Positions 28,279 to 36,928 of a DNA stretch of 64,000 nucleotides are shown here, piece by piece. The DNA is taken from the NCBI RefSeq assembly GCF_003402535.2, contig NZ_AP025171.1, positions 1,550,001 through 1,614,000 of the forward strand, in the 5' to 3' direction. Positions within the stretch are counted from its first letter, which is position 1. Every line of letters begins with the position of its first letter. A model generated the notes under the pieces. That model was not told the origin of the DNA and made no database searches. It saw only the letters and a program-made list of their open reading frames with translations. This DNA is from Cupriavidus sp. P-10. GTDB taxonomy: Bacteria > Pseudomonadota > Gammaproteobacteria > Burkholderiales > Burkholderiaceae. A program made the position numbers and the translations under genes.

Positions 28279-29769
28279 TCAACGCCGTCCGCCACCGCCA
28301 CGGCCACCGCCCCCGCCACCGCGGCCACCCCCGCTGAAGCCCCCGCCGCCGCGGCCGCCGCCGCCACTGAAGCCACCCCCGCCGCCGCCACGCTGGCCGC
28401 CACCGCTGAAGTTACCGCCACCACGCTGGCCGCCACTGTCGCGGTACGAGGCCGATTGCGTGCTGGCACGGCCGCGGTCAAAGTCTCGCTGCGCGGCCGC
28501 GCCTCCACCGCCCACGCCCTGGAACGCGTTGTCGCGTCCGCCGCCCGCGGCCCGGTCAGAAGTGCGAGCCCGGTCGGATGCTCCGGCCCGGTCGGAAGTG
28601 CGCGCCCGGTCGGATGCTCCAGCCCGGTCGGATGCTCCAGCCCGGTCGGAGACGCCGGCGCGATCTCCTGCACTGCCACGTTCGCCAAGGCTTCCGCGCT
28701 CACCGCCGCGGTCGCCAAAGCCTCCGCGTTCGCCGCCACGGTCGCCGCCGAGATCACCGCGCCCACCGCGATCCCCGCCTGCCATACGGTCCGACACGCC
28801 ACCGGCGCCGTCGCGGCCGCGGAATTCGTTGCGCCGGTTGGCGCCGGCGGCATCCCTGCCACCAAACTTCTCGCGCGAAGCGTTATCCCGGTATGCCACG
28901 CCTTTCCGGTGCGAGGCGTCATGCTGCCATTTCCCTCCACCCTGCACCTTGGTGCGGTCGAAGTTGCGGTCGATATTGGCGGCCTTGTTGACGTTGATAT
29001 TGACGTCGCCGCCGCCCCAGTTGCAGTTGCCGAAGATGGCACCCGCCGCGGCCAGGCCGACGCCCCAGGCAAAGCCGGTCATCAGCGCGGCGCCAGGATA
29101 GTAAGCGGGATAAGGGGGCCAGTAGTACGGCGGGTAGGCGGGATAGCTCCAGGCCCCGTACACCACTGTCGGGTTGTAGGCTGGCACGTAGATGACTTCC
29201 GGGTTCGCCGGCTCGATTCGCACGATGGTCTGCGACGCCTGTGCCGGCGGTGCCTCCTGCCCCGCCTGTACGGGTGGCGCCGGCGCAGGCTCGACGATTA
29301 CCTTCTGCTGCTCGTTCGACTTCAGGTTGCCCGATTGCTGCGCACGCGCCCGCAACCGCTGCACGGCGTCGAGCACCTCCTTCTCCTGGCCGAGGAAGGC
29401 GTCGCCCAGCTTCTGCGTCCAGTCGAGCTTGTCGTTCAGCGGCTCAAGCACCTGCGGGAAGGCCACCAGCGACTTGACGCTGACATCCCAGGGCTGGCTC
29501 TCGACTGCCTTCAGCGCGGCGTCGCCCTTCACCTTGGGGTTGGCCTTGACCCAGCGGGCCGCCTGCACGATCTCGAGCGGATACGTGGAGGCCATCAGCA
29601 CCTGGGACAACACTGAATCGGGATAGAGCGCGATGGGGGCGACCAGCGCTTCAAGTTCTTCCGGCTTGAACGGCGCCTGCGCGGCTGGCGCATCCTGCGC
29701 ATGGACATTCAGCGCCAGGCATGCCAGGCCGGCGCACAGACAGGCGCCGACCCGGCGCCACAGACGCAT
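28279..29769 (-). CDS. DUF3300 family secreted protein with long Gly/Arg-rich tail
   Basis: 496 residues from the ATG at 29769, which follows GGAGGGG; an ATG 15 bases upstream is also possible. A signal peptide ends in NVHAQ. The DUF3300 domain covers about residues 35-230, from the ELEALVAPIALYPDSVLSQVL stretch to PEVIYVPAYNPTVVYG, then a Pro/Tyr-rich stretch and a small hydrophobic segment (TGFAWGVGLAAAGAIFG). The C-terminal half is low complexity: repeated SDRAGA and GERG units, then almost pure Gly/Arg/Ser to the end. The role is unknown. It is co-transcribed with DUF2950. The tail probably evolves by repeat slippage. Confidence 0.85.
   Translation of the reverse strand: MRLWRRVGACLCAGLACLALNVHAQDAPAAQAPFKPEELEALVAPIALYPDSVLSQVLMASTYPLEIVQAARWVKANPKVKGDAALKAVESQPWDVSVKSLVAFPQVLEPLNDKLDWTQKLGDAFLGQEKEVLDAVQRLRARAQQSGNLKSNEQQKVIVEPAPAPPVQAGQEAPPAQASQTIVRIEPANPEVIYVPAYNPTVVYGAWSYPAYPPYYWPPYPAYYPGAALMTGFAWGVGLAAAGAIFGNCNWGGGDVNINVNKAANIDRNFDRTKVQGGGKWQHDASHRKGVAYRDNASREKFGGRDAAGANRRNEFRGRDGAGGVSDRMAGGDRGGRGDLGGDRGGERGGFGDRGGERGSLGERGSAGDRAGVSDRAGASDRAGASDRARTSDRAGASDRARTSDRAAGGGRDNAFQGVGGGGAAAQRDFDRGRASTQSASYRDSGGQRGGGNFSGGGQRGGGGGGFSGGGGRGGGGFSGGGRGGGGGGRGGGGRR
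28552..28659 (-). repeat. six 18-bp tandem units inside the DUF3300 gene
   Basis: Six consecutive 18-base units starting CGGTCGGA encode SDRAGA/SDRART-type hexapeptides. The two units at 28606-28641 are identical. Copy number could vary between strains without breaking the frame. Confidence 0.85.
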
Positions 29770-30126
29770 CCCCCGCCCCTCCATGGCCAGTCTCCCTTGC
29801 CCCGTTGCCGGACCACCGTCCGGGGCTGAACTTCCGGCCTGCCGCCAGCGCCCTGCCCGCGCCAGGTCCGGGAAACGATAAAAGCGATCGCGACGTCTTA
29901 TTGCCCTGAGAAACTATAGGTGTCGGCGCCTGCCGCAGAGATGAAAAATTTACGAAAGTGATATAGGAAAAACTTTTGCGGCGAGAGCCAGGACACCACG
30001 CGCAATGCTCGAGATCCGATATTGCTGTCCGAATTGTCTATTGTGAGGAATGTGAGGAAGGTGAGACAGCACAACAACCCCGGACGTCTTGCCGTTCGAG
30101 GTGTCCGAACCCAATGGAGGTGGAAG
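29770..30126. other. divergent intergenic region between DUF3300 and PPK2 genes
   Basis: 357 bases, relatively AT-rich at 29870-30080, so probably holding promoters for both directions. GTGAGGAA-like triplets recur at 30040-30065. I cannot place exact promoter boxes. The PPK2 ribosome-binding site GGAGG lies at about 30117. Confidence 0.5.
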
Positions 30127-31008
30127 ATGGCCAAGCACAAGGACAAGCGCCACGACAGGGAGCAGGCCGAGACCGAGCCGCCGCGCCCGCGGGATGACGC
30201 CGGGGAGCGCCCGGATGCAGCGGACGAGCCGCGCGAACGCATGTCCGAGAAGGCTTACCAGAAGGAACTCCGCCACCTGCATGGCGAGCTGGTCAAGCTG
30301 CAGCTATGGGTGCAGGCCAGCGGCACCAAGGTCTGCGTGGTGTTCGAAGGCCGCGACGGCGCCGGCAAGGGCGGCACCATCAAGGCCATGACCGAACGCG
30401 TCAGCCCGCGCGTGTTCCGCGTGGTCGCGCTGCCCGCCCCGACCGAACGCGAAAAAAGCCAGATGTACGTCCAGCGCTATCTGCCGCACCTGCCTGCGGC
30501 AGGCGAGATCGTCATCTTCGACCGCAGCTGGTACAACCGCGCCGGGGTCGAGCGCGTGATGGGATTCTGCAGCGAAACGCAGGCCGAGGAGTTCCTGCGG
30601 GCCGTCCCGCTGGTGGAGCGGGCCATTGTCCATTCCGGCATCATCCTGATCAAGTACTGGCTGGAAGTCAGCCCCGAAGAGCAGACCCGCCGCCTGAAGG
30701 GACGCATCCACGACGACCGCAAGACCTGGAAGCTCACCGACATGGACCTGCGCTCATACAGCCGCTGGTATGACTATTCCCGCGCGCGCGACGCCATGTT
30801 CGCGGCCTCCGACAGCGACTACGCGCCGTGGTTTGTCGCCGATTCCAACGACAAGCGGCGGGCGCGGCTGAACATCATCCAGCACATGCTGGACCGCATC
30901 CCGTACAAAGAGGTCGAGCGCAAGCCGGTCAAGCTGCCGGCAAGGCAGAAGGCACACGGATACCAGGAACCGGACTACCCGTACCGGTACGTGGAGTCGC
31001 GCTTCTAG
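30127..31008 (+). CDS. ppk2: polyphosphate kinase 2
   Basis: 293 residues from the ATG at 30127, preceded by GGAGG; the frame is open upstream but that part is not family-like. The first 40 residues are charged and probably disordered. The Walker A motif GRDGAGKGGT (Lys81) and the Walker B/lid region IVIFDRSWYNRAGVERVMGF are typical of single-domain class I PPK2. These enzymes use polyphosphate to phosphorylate nucleoside diphosphates. Its place next to the unrelated SulP and DUF3300 genes gives no pathway hint. Confidence 0.93.
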   Translation: MAKHKDKRHDREQAETEPPRPRDDAGERPDAADEPRERMSEKAYQKELRHLHGELVKLQLWVQASGTKVCVVFEGRDGAGKGGTIKAMTERVSPRVFRVVALPAPTEREKSQMYVQRYLPHLPAAGEIVIFDRSWYNRAGVERVMGFCSETQAEEFLRAVPLVERAIVHSGIILIKYWLEVSPEEQTRRLKGRIHDDRKTWKLTDMDLRSYSRWYDYSRARDAMFAASDSDYAPWFVADSNDKRRARLNIIQHMLDRIPYKEVERKPVKLPARQKAHGYQEPDYPYRYVESRF

Positions 31009-31039
31009 GCCGCTGCAGGCCTCTGCAGGCCGCGATCGC

Positions 31040-31441
31040 CTAGCTGGCGAGCTTGCGCGACTTCCAGTCGCCGCTCCTTTCCCTGCAGTACCAGCCGGTC
31101 CAGCTCTCCGATTCGCCGGCACGGCGGAACTCGCTGTGCAGCTGCCGGCACCGGTCGCCGCGGTCCTGCCGCGTGCGCAATGGCGTGAAAGCGCCTTCCA
31201 CCGGGCGCTCCCGCATGTCGGGCGGCAGCGTAAACGGCACGCGGGCACCATCGGCGCCCTGCTCCAGCGTCTTGCGAAAGACGCCGGTCAGGACTTCGAG
31301 CTGGCTCTTCGTCAGCGTGCCGACGATGGTGCCGGAGAGGTAGTGATCGAAGTAGGCAACGGCCGTCCCTGCCGGTGCCAGACCAGCAAGGCATGCGGCG
31401 ACGCATGCCAGCACGTGCAAGACCCGGTATCGGCTGTTCAT
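31040..31441 (-). CDS. small secreted protein, surface-antigen-like C-terminus
   Basis: 133 residues from the ATG at 31441, preceded by GGAG. A signal peptide ends near TAVAYFD. The segment LTKSQLEVLTGVFRKTLEQGADG is followed by a C-terminal RCRQLHSEFRRAG...WYCRERSGDWKSRKL. That paired-cysteine, W-ending layout resembles the C-terminus of RT0821/17-kDa surface antigens, but the glycine-zipper segment is missing. The role is unknown. It lies downstream of the SulP gene in the same direction and converges on PPK2. Confidence 0.65.
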   Translation of the reverse strand: MNSRYRVLHVLACVAACLAGLAPAGTAVAYFDHYLSGTIVGTLTKSQLEVLTGVFRKTLEQGADGARVPFTLPPDMRERPVEGAFTPLRTRQDRGDRCRQLHSEFRRAGESESWTGWYCRERSGDWKSRKLAS

Positions 31442-31517
31442 GTCGGCTCCTTCGAGGTGGTGCCCCGGTGAGCTTGGCGTGATCTGCAAGCGCTGCGGCC
31501 GGGCATCGGGCCCGGCG

Positions 31518-33245
31518 TCAGTCTGGCTTGCCAAGGTAATCATCGACCGCGCTGCCCACGGTGGGATGGAACTTGTCGCCGAACGATTCCATCAGCTCAA
31601 AGCGCTTGAGTTTGTCCCGTACCGGATCCTTCATCTCGGCGAAATGCAGGTCGATACCGCGCTCGCGCAGGATGCTGCCCAGGTCGCGCAGCATGTCGGC
31701 CGAGGTGACGTCGACGCTGGTCACCGGTTCCGCTGCGACCACAACGCGGCGCACGGGTGTCGGCGAGGCGTCGATCGCTTCTATCAGGCGTTCCTGGAAC
31801 AGTTCGGCATTGGCGAAGAACAGCGGCGCGTCCCAGCGGAACAGCACCAGTCCGTCGATCAGCCTGGCCTCCGGGTAGCGCTCGATATCGTGGTATCCAC
31901 GCAGCCCGTCCACTTTCCCCAGCACGGCGTAGTGCGGCCGCCAGCCGTCCCAGAGGAATTCGATCACGGCAATGACCACGGCCAGGAAAATCCCCTGGAT
32001 GGTGCCGAACACGGCAACGACCGCGAAGCAAACCATCGACAGCCAGAACTCCCACTGCTGGATGCGGTAGATGCGCTTCAGGTCGCCGATCACAAACAGG
32101 CCGATGGCCGCGGCGATGACCACCGCGGCCAGCGCGCTGCTTGGCAGGTACTGAAGCAGGTTCGGCGCGAACAGCAGCAGGATGGCCACGGACAGCGCGC
32201 CGACCACGCCGGTGAGCTGTGTCTTGGCGCCAGCGGCTTCGGCCACCGGCGTGCGCGAAGCGCTGCTGCTGACCGGGAAGCCCTGGAACAGTCCGGCCGC
32301 CAGGTTGGCGGCGCCCAGCCCCACCATCTCCTGGTTCGGGTCGACGCGGGTGTTGGTGCGTGCCGCATAGGTGCGCGACAGCACGCTGGTGTCGGCGAAG
32401 GCAATCAGCGCGACCGCGCATCCGCCCAGCACGATCTTCATCAGGTCGGCGCCGTCCAGCCACGGCAGGACAAAGGCGGGAAGCCCCTGCGGCGTCTTGC
32501 CCAGCACTTTCACCCCGTGCTGGTCCAGGTCGAACATGCTGACCGCGAGCGTGGCGATGACCACCGCGATCAGGATGCCCGGCACGCGCTCGAAACGCTT
32601 CAGGCCCAGGATCAGCGCCAGACTACCGGCGCCGACGGCAAAGCTGTACCAGTTGGTCTGCCCGTCCAGGATGGCTCTGCCCAGTTCGAGCATCTCCCGC
32701 AGCGGCCCGGCATCCTCGACCGGGATGGCGAACAGCTTGGGCAGCTGGCTGACCAGCACCGTCAGGGCGATGCCATTCATGTAGCCGTAGCGGATCGGCT
32801 TGGACAGCAGTTCGGCGACAAAGCCAAGGCGCAGCAGCCCCATCACGATGCAGACCGCGCCAGAGACTACCGCCATCATGCTGGCCACCAGCACGGCGAG
32901 CGCCGGATCGCCGCCGGCGACCTGCAGCACCACCGCCAGGATCGGCGCGGCCAGGGCCGAATCCGGGCCCAGCACCAGGATGCGGCTCGGCCCGAACAAG
33001 GCGTACACGAGCAGCGGGACCATGGTGGCGTAGAGCCCATAAACGCCGGGCACGCCGGAGGCTTCGGCGTAGGCGATGCCCACCGGCATCAGCATGGTGG
33101 TCAGCACCAGTCCCGCCGCCAGGTCCCGTGGCAGCCAGTCCGGCCGATAGGACTTCAGCACCCGGACGCCGGGGAGCCAGCGTAGCCAACCGACGGCCTT
33201 GCCGGCGTCCTGCCCTGCGAAGTGCGTCAATTTCTGGGGCTCCAT
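31518..33245 (-). CDS. SulP-family anion permease with STAS domain
   Basis: 575 residues from the ATG at 33245. The SulP signature sits near residues 40-110: LAAGLVLTTMLMPVGIAYAEASGVPGVYGLYAT, then YALFGPSRILVLGPDSALAAPI. Ten or more hydrophobic segments follow. The last 120 residues are a STAS domain (LVLFRWDAPLFFANAELFQERLIEAI). SulP proteins carry sulfate, bicarbonate, dicarboxylates or other anions across the inner membrane; the substrate is unassigned. It is divergent from the MFS gene across a region that holds an AraC-type operator candidate. Confidence 0.92.
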   Translation of the reverse strand: MEPQKLTHFAGQDAGKAVGWLRWLPGVRVLKSYRPDWLPRDLAAGLVLTTMLMPVGIAYAEASGVPGVYGLYATMVPLLVYALFGPSRILVLGPDSALAAPILAVVLQVAGGDPALAVLVASMMAVVSGAVCIVMGLLRLGFVAELLSKPIRYGYMNGIALTVLVSQLPKLFAIPVEDAGPLREMLELGRAILDGQTNWYSFAVGAGSLALILGLKRFERVPGILIAVVIATLAVSMFDLDQHGVKVLGKTPQGLPAFVLPWLDGADLMKIVLGGCAVALIAFADTSVLSRTYAARTNTRVDPNQEMVGLGAANLAAGLFQGFPVSSSASRTPVAEAAGAKTQLTGVVGALSVAILLLFAPNLLQYLPSSALAAVVIAAAIGLFVIGDLKRIYRIQQWEFWLSMVCFAVVAVFGTIQGIFLAVVIAVIEFLWDGWRPHYAVLGKVDGLRGYHDIERYPEARLIDGLVLFRWDAPLFFANAELFQERLIEAIDASPTPVRRVVVAAEPVTSVDVTSADMLRDLGSILRERGIDLHFAEMKDPVRDKLKRFELMESFGDKFHPTVGSAVDDYLGKPD

Positions 33246-33577
33246 GTGCAGCAATCTCGTTCGACACGCATCGACTATAGGCGGTGGCGACACGGTCTCG
33301 CCATGCCATGGCCCGGGCGCTTGCCGGCGGCGCCAGGTCGCGCGCCAAACGCACGGCGAGGTCGCGGCGCCGTCTGCCCCGGCCGCCCCCACGCGGCTCC
33401 CTCTCGTTTTCCCCGATTGTCCCTGAATGCAAAGGAGATGTCCCGCCAGGCCAAACCCGCGGTCGCCAATATCCGATACTTCGCCAGTCGCAACCGGCCT
33501 GCGACCACGCCCCAGAGGACTGCTTTTTCCTGCTGGCAACGCCGTGGCTCAGCCGGTCCACTACTGGAAAAATTCTC
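33246..33577. other. divergent intergenic region between SulP and MFS genes
   Basis: 332 bases without a gene. The only structured element I see is the direct-repeat operator candidate at 33418-33455, annotated separately. The ATG at 33578 has a weak GGAAAA ribosome-binding site. Confidence 0.6.
33418..33455 (+). promoter_or_regulatory. AraC-type operator candidate, two half-sites 21 bp apart
   Basis: TGTCCCTGAATGCAAA starts at 33418 and TGTCCCGCCAGGCCAAA at 33439, exactly 21 bp later. The same half-site and spacing occur at 41833 before the BKACE gene, and in reverse at 55001. The orientation points towards the MFS gene, 123 bases downstream. No AraC gene is adjacent here. Confidence 0.6.
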
Positions 33578-34918
33578 ATGATCGGGCAACCCACTACCCA
33601 TCGCACCGTTGCAACGCCGTCGGACAAGACATCGCGCTCAAGCCTCTATGCCTGGCTTGTCTTTGCCCTGAGCTTTGGCCTGCTGCTGTCGGACTATATG
33701 TCCCGCCAGGTGCTCAACGCGGTATTCCCCCTGCTGAAGGCCGAATGGTCGCTTAGCGACACCGAACTGGGTGCGCTGGGCGGCATCGTGGCGCTGATGG
33801 TCGGCTTGCTGACGTTCCCGTTGTCGATCCTGGCCGACCGCTGGGGCCGGGTCCGCAGCCTGGTGCTGATGGCGGCGCTGTGGAGCCTGGCGACGCTGGG
33901 CTGCGCACTGGCAAACGGCTTTGGCCAGATGTTCATCGCGCGACTGTGCGTGGGCATCGGCGAGGCAGCATACGGCAGCGTCGGCATTGCCGTGGTGCTG
34001 TCGGTATTCCCGCGCCACCTGCGCGCCAGCCTGAGTTCCGCCTTTATCGCCGGCGGCGCGTTCGGCTCGGTGCTGGGCATGGGGCTCGGCGGCGCCTTGT
34101 CGGCGCATTTCGGCTGGCGCTGGGCCTTTGCCGGCATGGCGGTGTTCGGGCTGGTGCTGGTGGTGGTTTTCCGCCTGATCGTGACCGAACCGCGGCTGCG
34201 GGCACGGCGCAAGGAGCTCGGCGAAGACGCTGATACCGGAGCGCGCGGGCCCGCCATGCCCCTGCGCCCGCTGCTCGCCGCGCTGTTCTCCGCGCGCTCG
34301 ATCCTCTGCGCCTATGTCGGCAGCGCCCTGCAGTTGCTGGTGATGGGCGCCCTGATCACCTGGATGCCCAGCTACCTGGCGCGCTACTACGGCATGGCGA
34401 CGGACCGCGCCGGCGCGGTCGCCGCGGGATTCGTGCTGGCCGGCGGCGTCGGCATGGTGCTGTGCGGGGCGATGACAGACTGGCTGGCCCGGCATGCGCC
34501 TTGCCGCAAGTGGGTGATCGCGACGGCCTACAGCCTGATCTGCTGCGCCCTGCTGCTGACGGCGTTCCGTCTGCCGGCGGGCACCTTGCAACTGGTACTG
34601 ATCGGTGCCGGCATGCTGTTTGTCGGCGGCGCCGCCGGCCCTGCCAGCGCCGCGGTCGCCAACCTGACCCGCCCGGCCATCCACGCCACCGCCTTTGCCA
34701 CGCTGACGCTGGCCAACAACCTGCTGGGGCTGGCGCCCGGGCCGTTTGTCACCGGCCTGCTGGCCGACCACATCGGCCTGCGCGGTGCGTTGCAGCTGGT
34801 GCCGATGGCGTCGCTGCTGGCCGCCGCCGCGTTCCTTGCCGGACGCCGTTACTACGCTGCGGACCTGCGCCGCCTGGAGAGCCGGCACGAGGCCTGCGCT
34901 TCCCGAACTTCTGACTGA
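33578..34918 (+). CDS. MFS transporter
   Basis: 446 residues from the ATG at 33578; about 98 codons of open frame upstream are arginine-rich and not membrane-like. The protein has 12 predicted hydrophobic segments, the conserved loop 2-3 motif LADRWGRVRSLVLMA after the second helix, and a central cytoplasmic loop near ARRKELGEDADTGARG. It resembles the organic-anion/aromatic-acid carriers of proton-coupled MFS. The hydrolase at 34934 begins 15 bases later and the porin at 35615 follows, so the three may form an uptake and processing unit. The substrate is unknown. Confidence 0.9.
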   Translation: MIGQPTTHRTVATPSDKTSRSSLYAWLVFALSFGLLLSDYMSRQVLNAVFPLLKAEWSLSDTELGALGGIVALMVGLLTFPLSILADRWGRVRSLVLMAALWSLATLGCALANGFGQMFIARLCVGIGEAAYGSVGIAVVLSVFPRHLRASLSSAFIAGGAFGSVLGMGLGGALSAHFGWRWAFAGMAVFGLVLVVVFRLIVTEPRLRARRKELGEDADTGARGPAMPLRPLLAALFSARSILCAYVGSALQLLVMGALITWMPSYLARYYGMATDRAGAVAAGFVLAGGVGMVLCGAMTDWLARHAPCRKWVIATAYSLICCALLLTAFRLPAGTLQLVLIGAGMLFVGGAAGPASAAVANLTRPAIHATAFATLTLANNLLGLAPGPFVTGLLADHIGLRGALQLVPMASLLAAAAFLAGRRYYAADLRRLESRHEACASRTSD

Positions 34919-34933
34919 CATTCCTGCAGAACC

Positions 34934-35503
34934 ATGAGCCTTTCCCCTGATACCACCGTGCTGCTGGTGCCCGGCCTGCGCGACCACGTGGCCGAACACT
35001 GGCAGACCCTGCTCCAGGCACAACTGCCCAACGCGCGCTCGGTGCCGCCGCTGGAGCATGACAAACTGAGCCGCGACGCCCGCGTCGCGGCGCTGGACGC
35101 CGCCCTGGCCGACATCGACGGCCCGGTCGTCCTGGTCGCGCATAGCGCCGGCGTCATGATCACCGTGCACTGGGCCGCCCGGCACCACCGCAAGATCCGC
35201 GGCGCGCTGCTCGCCACGCCAGCCGACCTGGAAAGCCCCATGCCGGCCGGGTACCCGGACATCGCCACGCTCGCAGAGCACGGCTGGCTGCCGATCCCGA
35301 AGGACCCGCTGCCCTTCCCGACCATCCTCGCCGCCAGCCGCAACGATCCGCTGGCGAGCTACCCGCGCGCGGCCCAGATGGCCAGCGACTGGGGCAGCAC
35401 GCTGGTCGACCTGGGCGAAGTCGGCCACCTCAATCCCGCCGCGGGCTACGGCCCCTGGCCACGCGCGACCGCCCTGATCGACGATCTGCTGCGCGCCAAC
35501 TGA
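34934..35503 (+). CDS. RBBP9/YdeN-type small serine hydrolase
   Basis: 189 residues of a compact alpha/beta hydrolase. The start VLLVPGLRDHVAEHWQTLLQ, the nucleophile elbow VAHSAG with Ser71, and the C-terminal GHLNPAAGYGPWP with the catalytic His are hallmarks of the RBBP9/YdeN (DUF1234) family. Members cleave esters or peptides, but physiological substrates are mostly unknown. It is 15 bases behind the MFS gene, so co-transcription is likely. Confidence 0.9.
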   Translation: MSLSPDTTVLLVPGLRDHVAEHWQTLLQAQLPNARSVPPLEHDKLSRDARVAALDAALADIDGPVVLVAHSAGVMITVHWAARHHRKIRGALLATPADLESPMPAGYPDIATLAEHGWLPIPKDPLPFPTILAASRNDPLASYPRAAQMASDWGSTLVDLGEVGHLNPAAGYGPWPRATALIDDLLRAN

Positions 35504-35614
35504 AGCACGCGAAGAACGCGAAGAAAACGCATTGAATCGCAGTACCCGGCAATACCAGACCAGACGGAATTCATCCGCATCCCAAACCAAAGGAAAAGAA
35601 GGGGAGAACACTCC

Positions 35615-36778
35615 ATGAAGCTCAGGACCATGGCTGCAGCCGCAGCGCTAACCTGCTCAGGCAGCGCCCTCGCGCAGTCAACCGTCACGCTATACGGCGT
35701 GGTGGACATCAATGTCGAATACGCAAACCATGTCGGCGCCGTGCCGGTGGCGAGCAACCAGTTCAACCGCGGCCCGGCGAACGACGTCTACCGCATGAAC
35801 TCGGGCGGCGTCTCCGGGTCGCGCTGGGGCATGCGCGGTACCGAGGACCTCGGCGGCGGCCTGAAGGGCCTGTTCGTGCTGGAAAGCGGTTTTAACCTCG
35901 ATACCGGCACGATGCAGCAAAGCAACCGCCTGTTCGGCCGCCAGGCCTTCGTCGGCCTGCAGAAGGCAGGCATCGGCCAGATCAGCCTGGGGCGCCAGTA
36001 CACCTCGATGTTCGAAGCCCTGGCGAACTTCTCGCCGGCTGCCTATGCCACCCAGTACGAACCGGTGGTGCTGCAATCCGGCCCGAACTTCCGCGCCGAC
36101 AACACCATCAAGTACACCGGCCAGTTCGGCCCGGTCACGGCGCTGGCGCACTGGTCCTTCGGCACTGGCCTGGCCCTGCCGGCGACCGTGGGCATTGCCA
36201 CGCCGATCGGCGGCAACGGCGAAGTGCCCGGCCAGTTCCGGCGCGACACCGCCTGGGGTGCCGCGCTGGCCTACCAGGGCGGCCCGTTTGGCGTGACCTT
36301 CGGCTACGACCAGTGGAACCCGACCATCGGCACGAGCAACGGCGAGATCAAGAAGGCCGTGGTCGGCGCCAGCTATTCGTATGGTCCGGCAAAGATCATG
36401 GGCGGCTACCGCTGGGGCCAGAACAAGAACGCCGCGGACGTGGTGATCCAGCGTGACGATTTCTACTGGATCGGCGGTACCTACCAGGTCACTCCGGCCA
36501 TCGGCCTGACGCTCGAATACGCCTACGACAACGTCAAGACCCTGTATGGCGATACCCATGTCCCCAACCCATGGCAGGTCGCCTTCATTGCCAACTACGC
36601 GTTCTCCAAGCGTACCGACGTGTACCTGACCACGGCCTACGCCAAGAATGCCGGCCTGATGATGGAATCGCTGGCCACGGTCTACGCCAACAGCCTGTCT
36701 CTGGGCAACAGCTACGCGCTGGCCAACGGGCAGAGCAACATGTTCGGCGCGGCAGTGGGCATCCGCCACAAGTTCTGA
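35615..36778 (+). CDS. Burkholderia-type general porin
   Basis: 387 residues. A strong purine-rich ribosome-binding site (AAGGAAAAGAAGGGGAG) precedes the ATG. The signal peptide ends in ALAQ and the mature protein starts STVTLYGVVDINVEY. The SGSRWGMRGTEDLGGGLKGLFVLESGF block and the C-terminal GIRHKF confirm the trimeric porin family. It is slightly longer than the porin at 16939 and not a recent copy of it. A strong terminator follows at 36821, so it is the end of a transcript that may start at the MFS gene. Confidence 0.95.
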   Translation: MKLRTMAAAAALTCSGSALAQSTVTLYGVVDINVEYANHVGAVPVASNQFNRGPANDVYRMNSGGVSGSRWGMRGTEDLGGGLKGLFVLESGFNLDTGTMQQSNRLFGRQAFVGLQKAGIGQISLGRQYTSMFEALANFSPAAYATQYEPVVLQSGPNFRADNTIKYTGQFGPVTALAHWSFGTGLALPATVGIATPIGGNGEVPGQFRRDTAWGAALAYQGGPFGVTFGYDQWNPTIGTSNGEIKKAVVGASYSYGPAKIMGGYRWGQNKNAADVVIQRDDFYWIGGTYQVTPAIGLTLEYAYDNVKTLYGDTHVPNPWQVAFIANYAFSKRTDVYLTTAYAKNAGLMMESLATVYANSLSLGNSYALANGQSNMFGAAVGIRHKF

Positions 36779-36820
36779 CAACGCGTCTCGCAGCATCGAC
36801 CCTGCAACCGATGCTCTTTT

Positions 36821-36857
36821 GCGGCCGCCCGGATTCCGGGACGGCCGCTTTTTTTTT
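36821..36857 (+). terminator. rho-independent terminator of the porin
   Basis: Arms GCGGCCG (36821) and CGGCCGC (to 36848) plus an inner CCCGG/CCGGG pair, separated by one mismatch, form a GC-rich hairpin followed by nine Ts at 36849-36857. Confidence 0.93.
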
Positions 36858-36928
36858 ATGGGTGGTGGTTGGGGGTGCCTCCGGCGGCCACGAGCCGAAA
36901 GCGCCGTTGCTGGCGCTTCAATGCCGTG

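Noticed and set aside
28552..28659. CRISPR-like array
   Set aside because: Units are 18 bp with no spacers and encode an in-frame hexapeptide repeat of DUF3300.
27457..29616. 719-codon plus-strand open frame opposite the DUF2950/DUF3300 genes
   Set aside because: Ala/Arg/Pro-rich translation with no family features; it mirrors the minus-strand genes, which have signal peptides and known domains.
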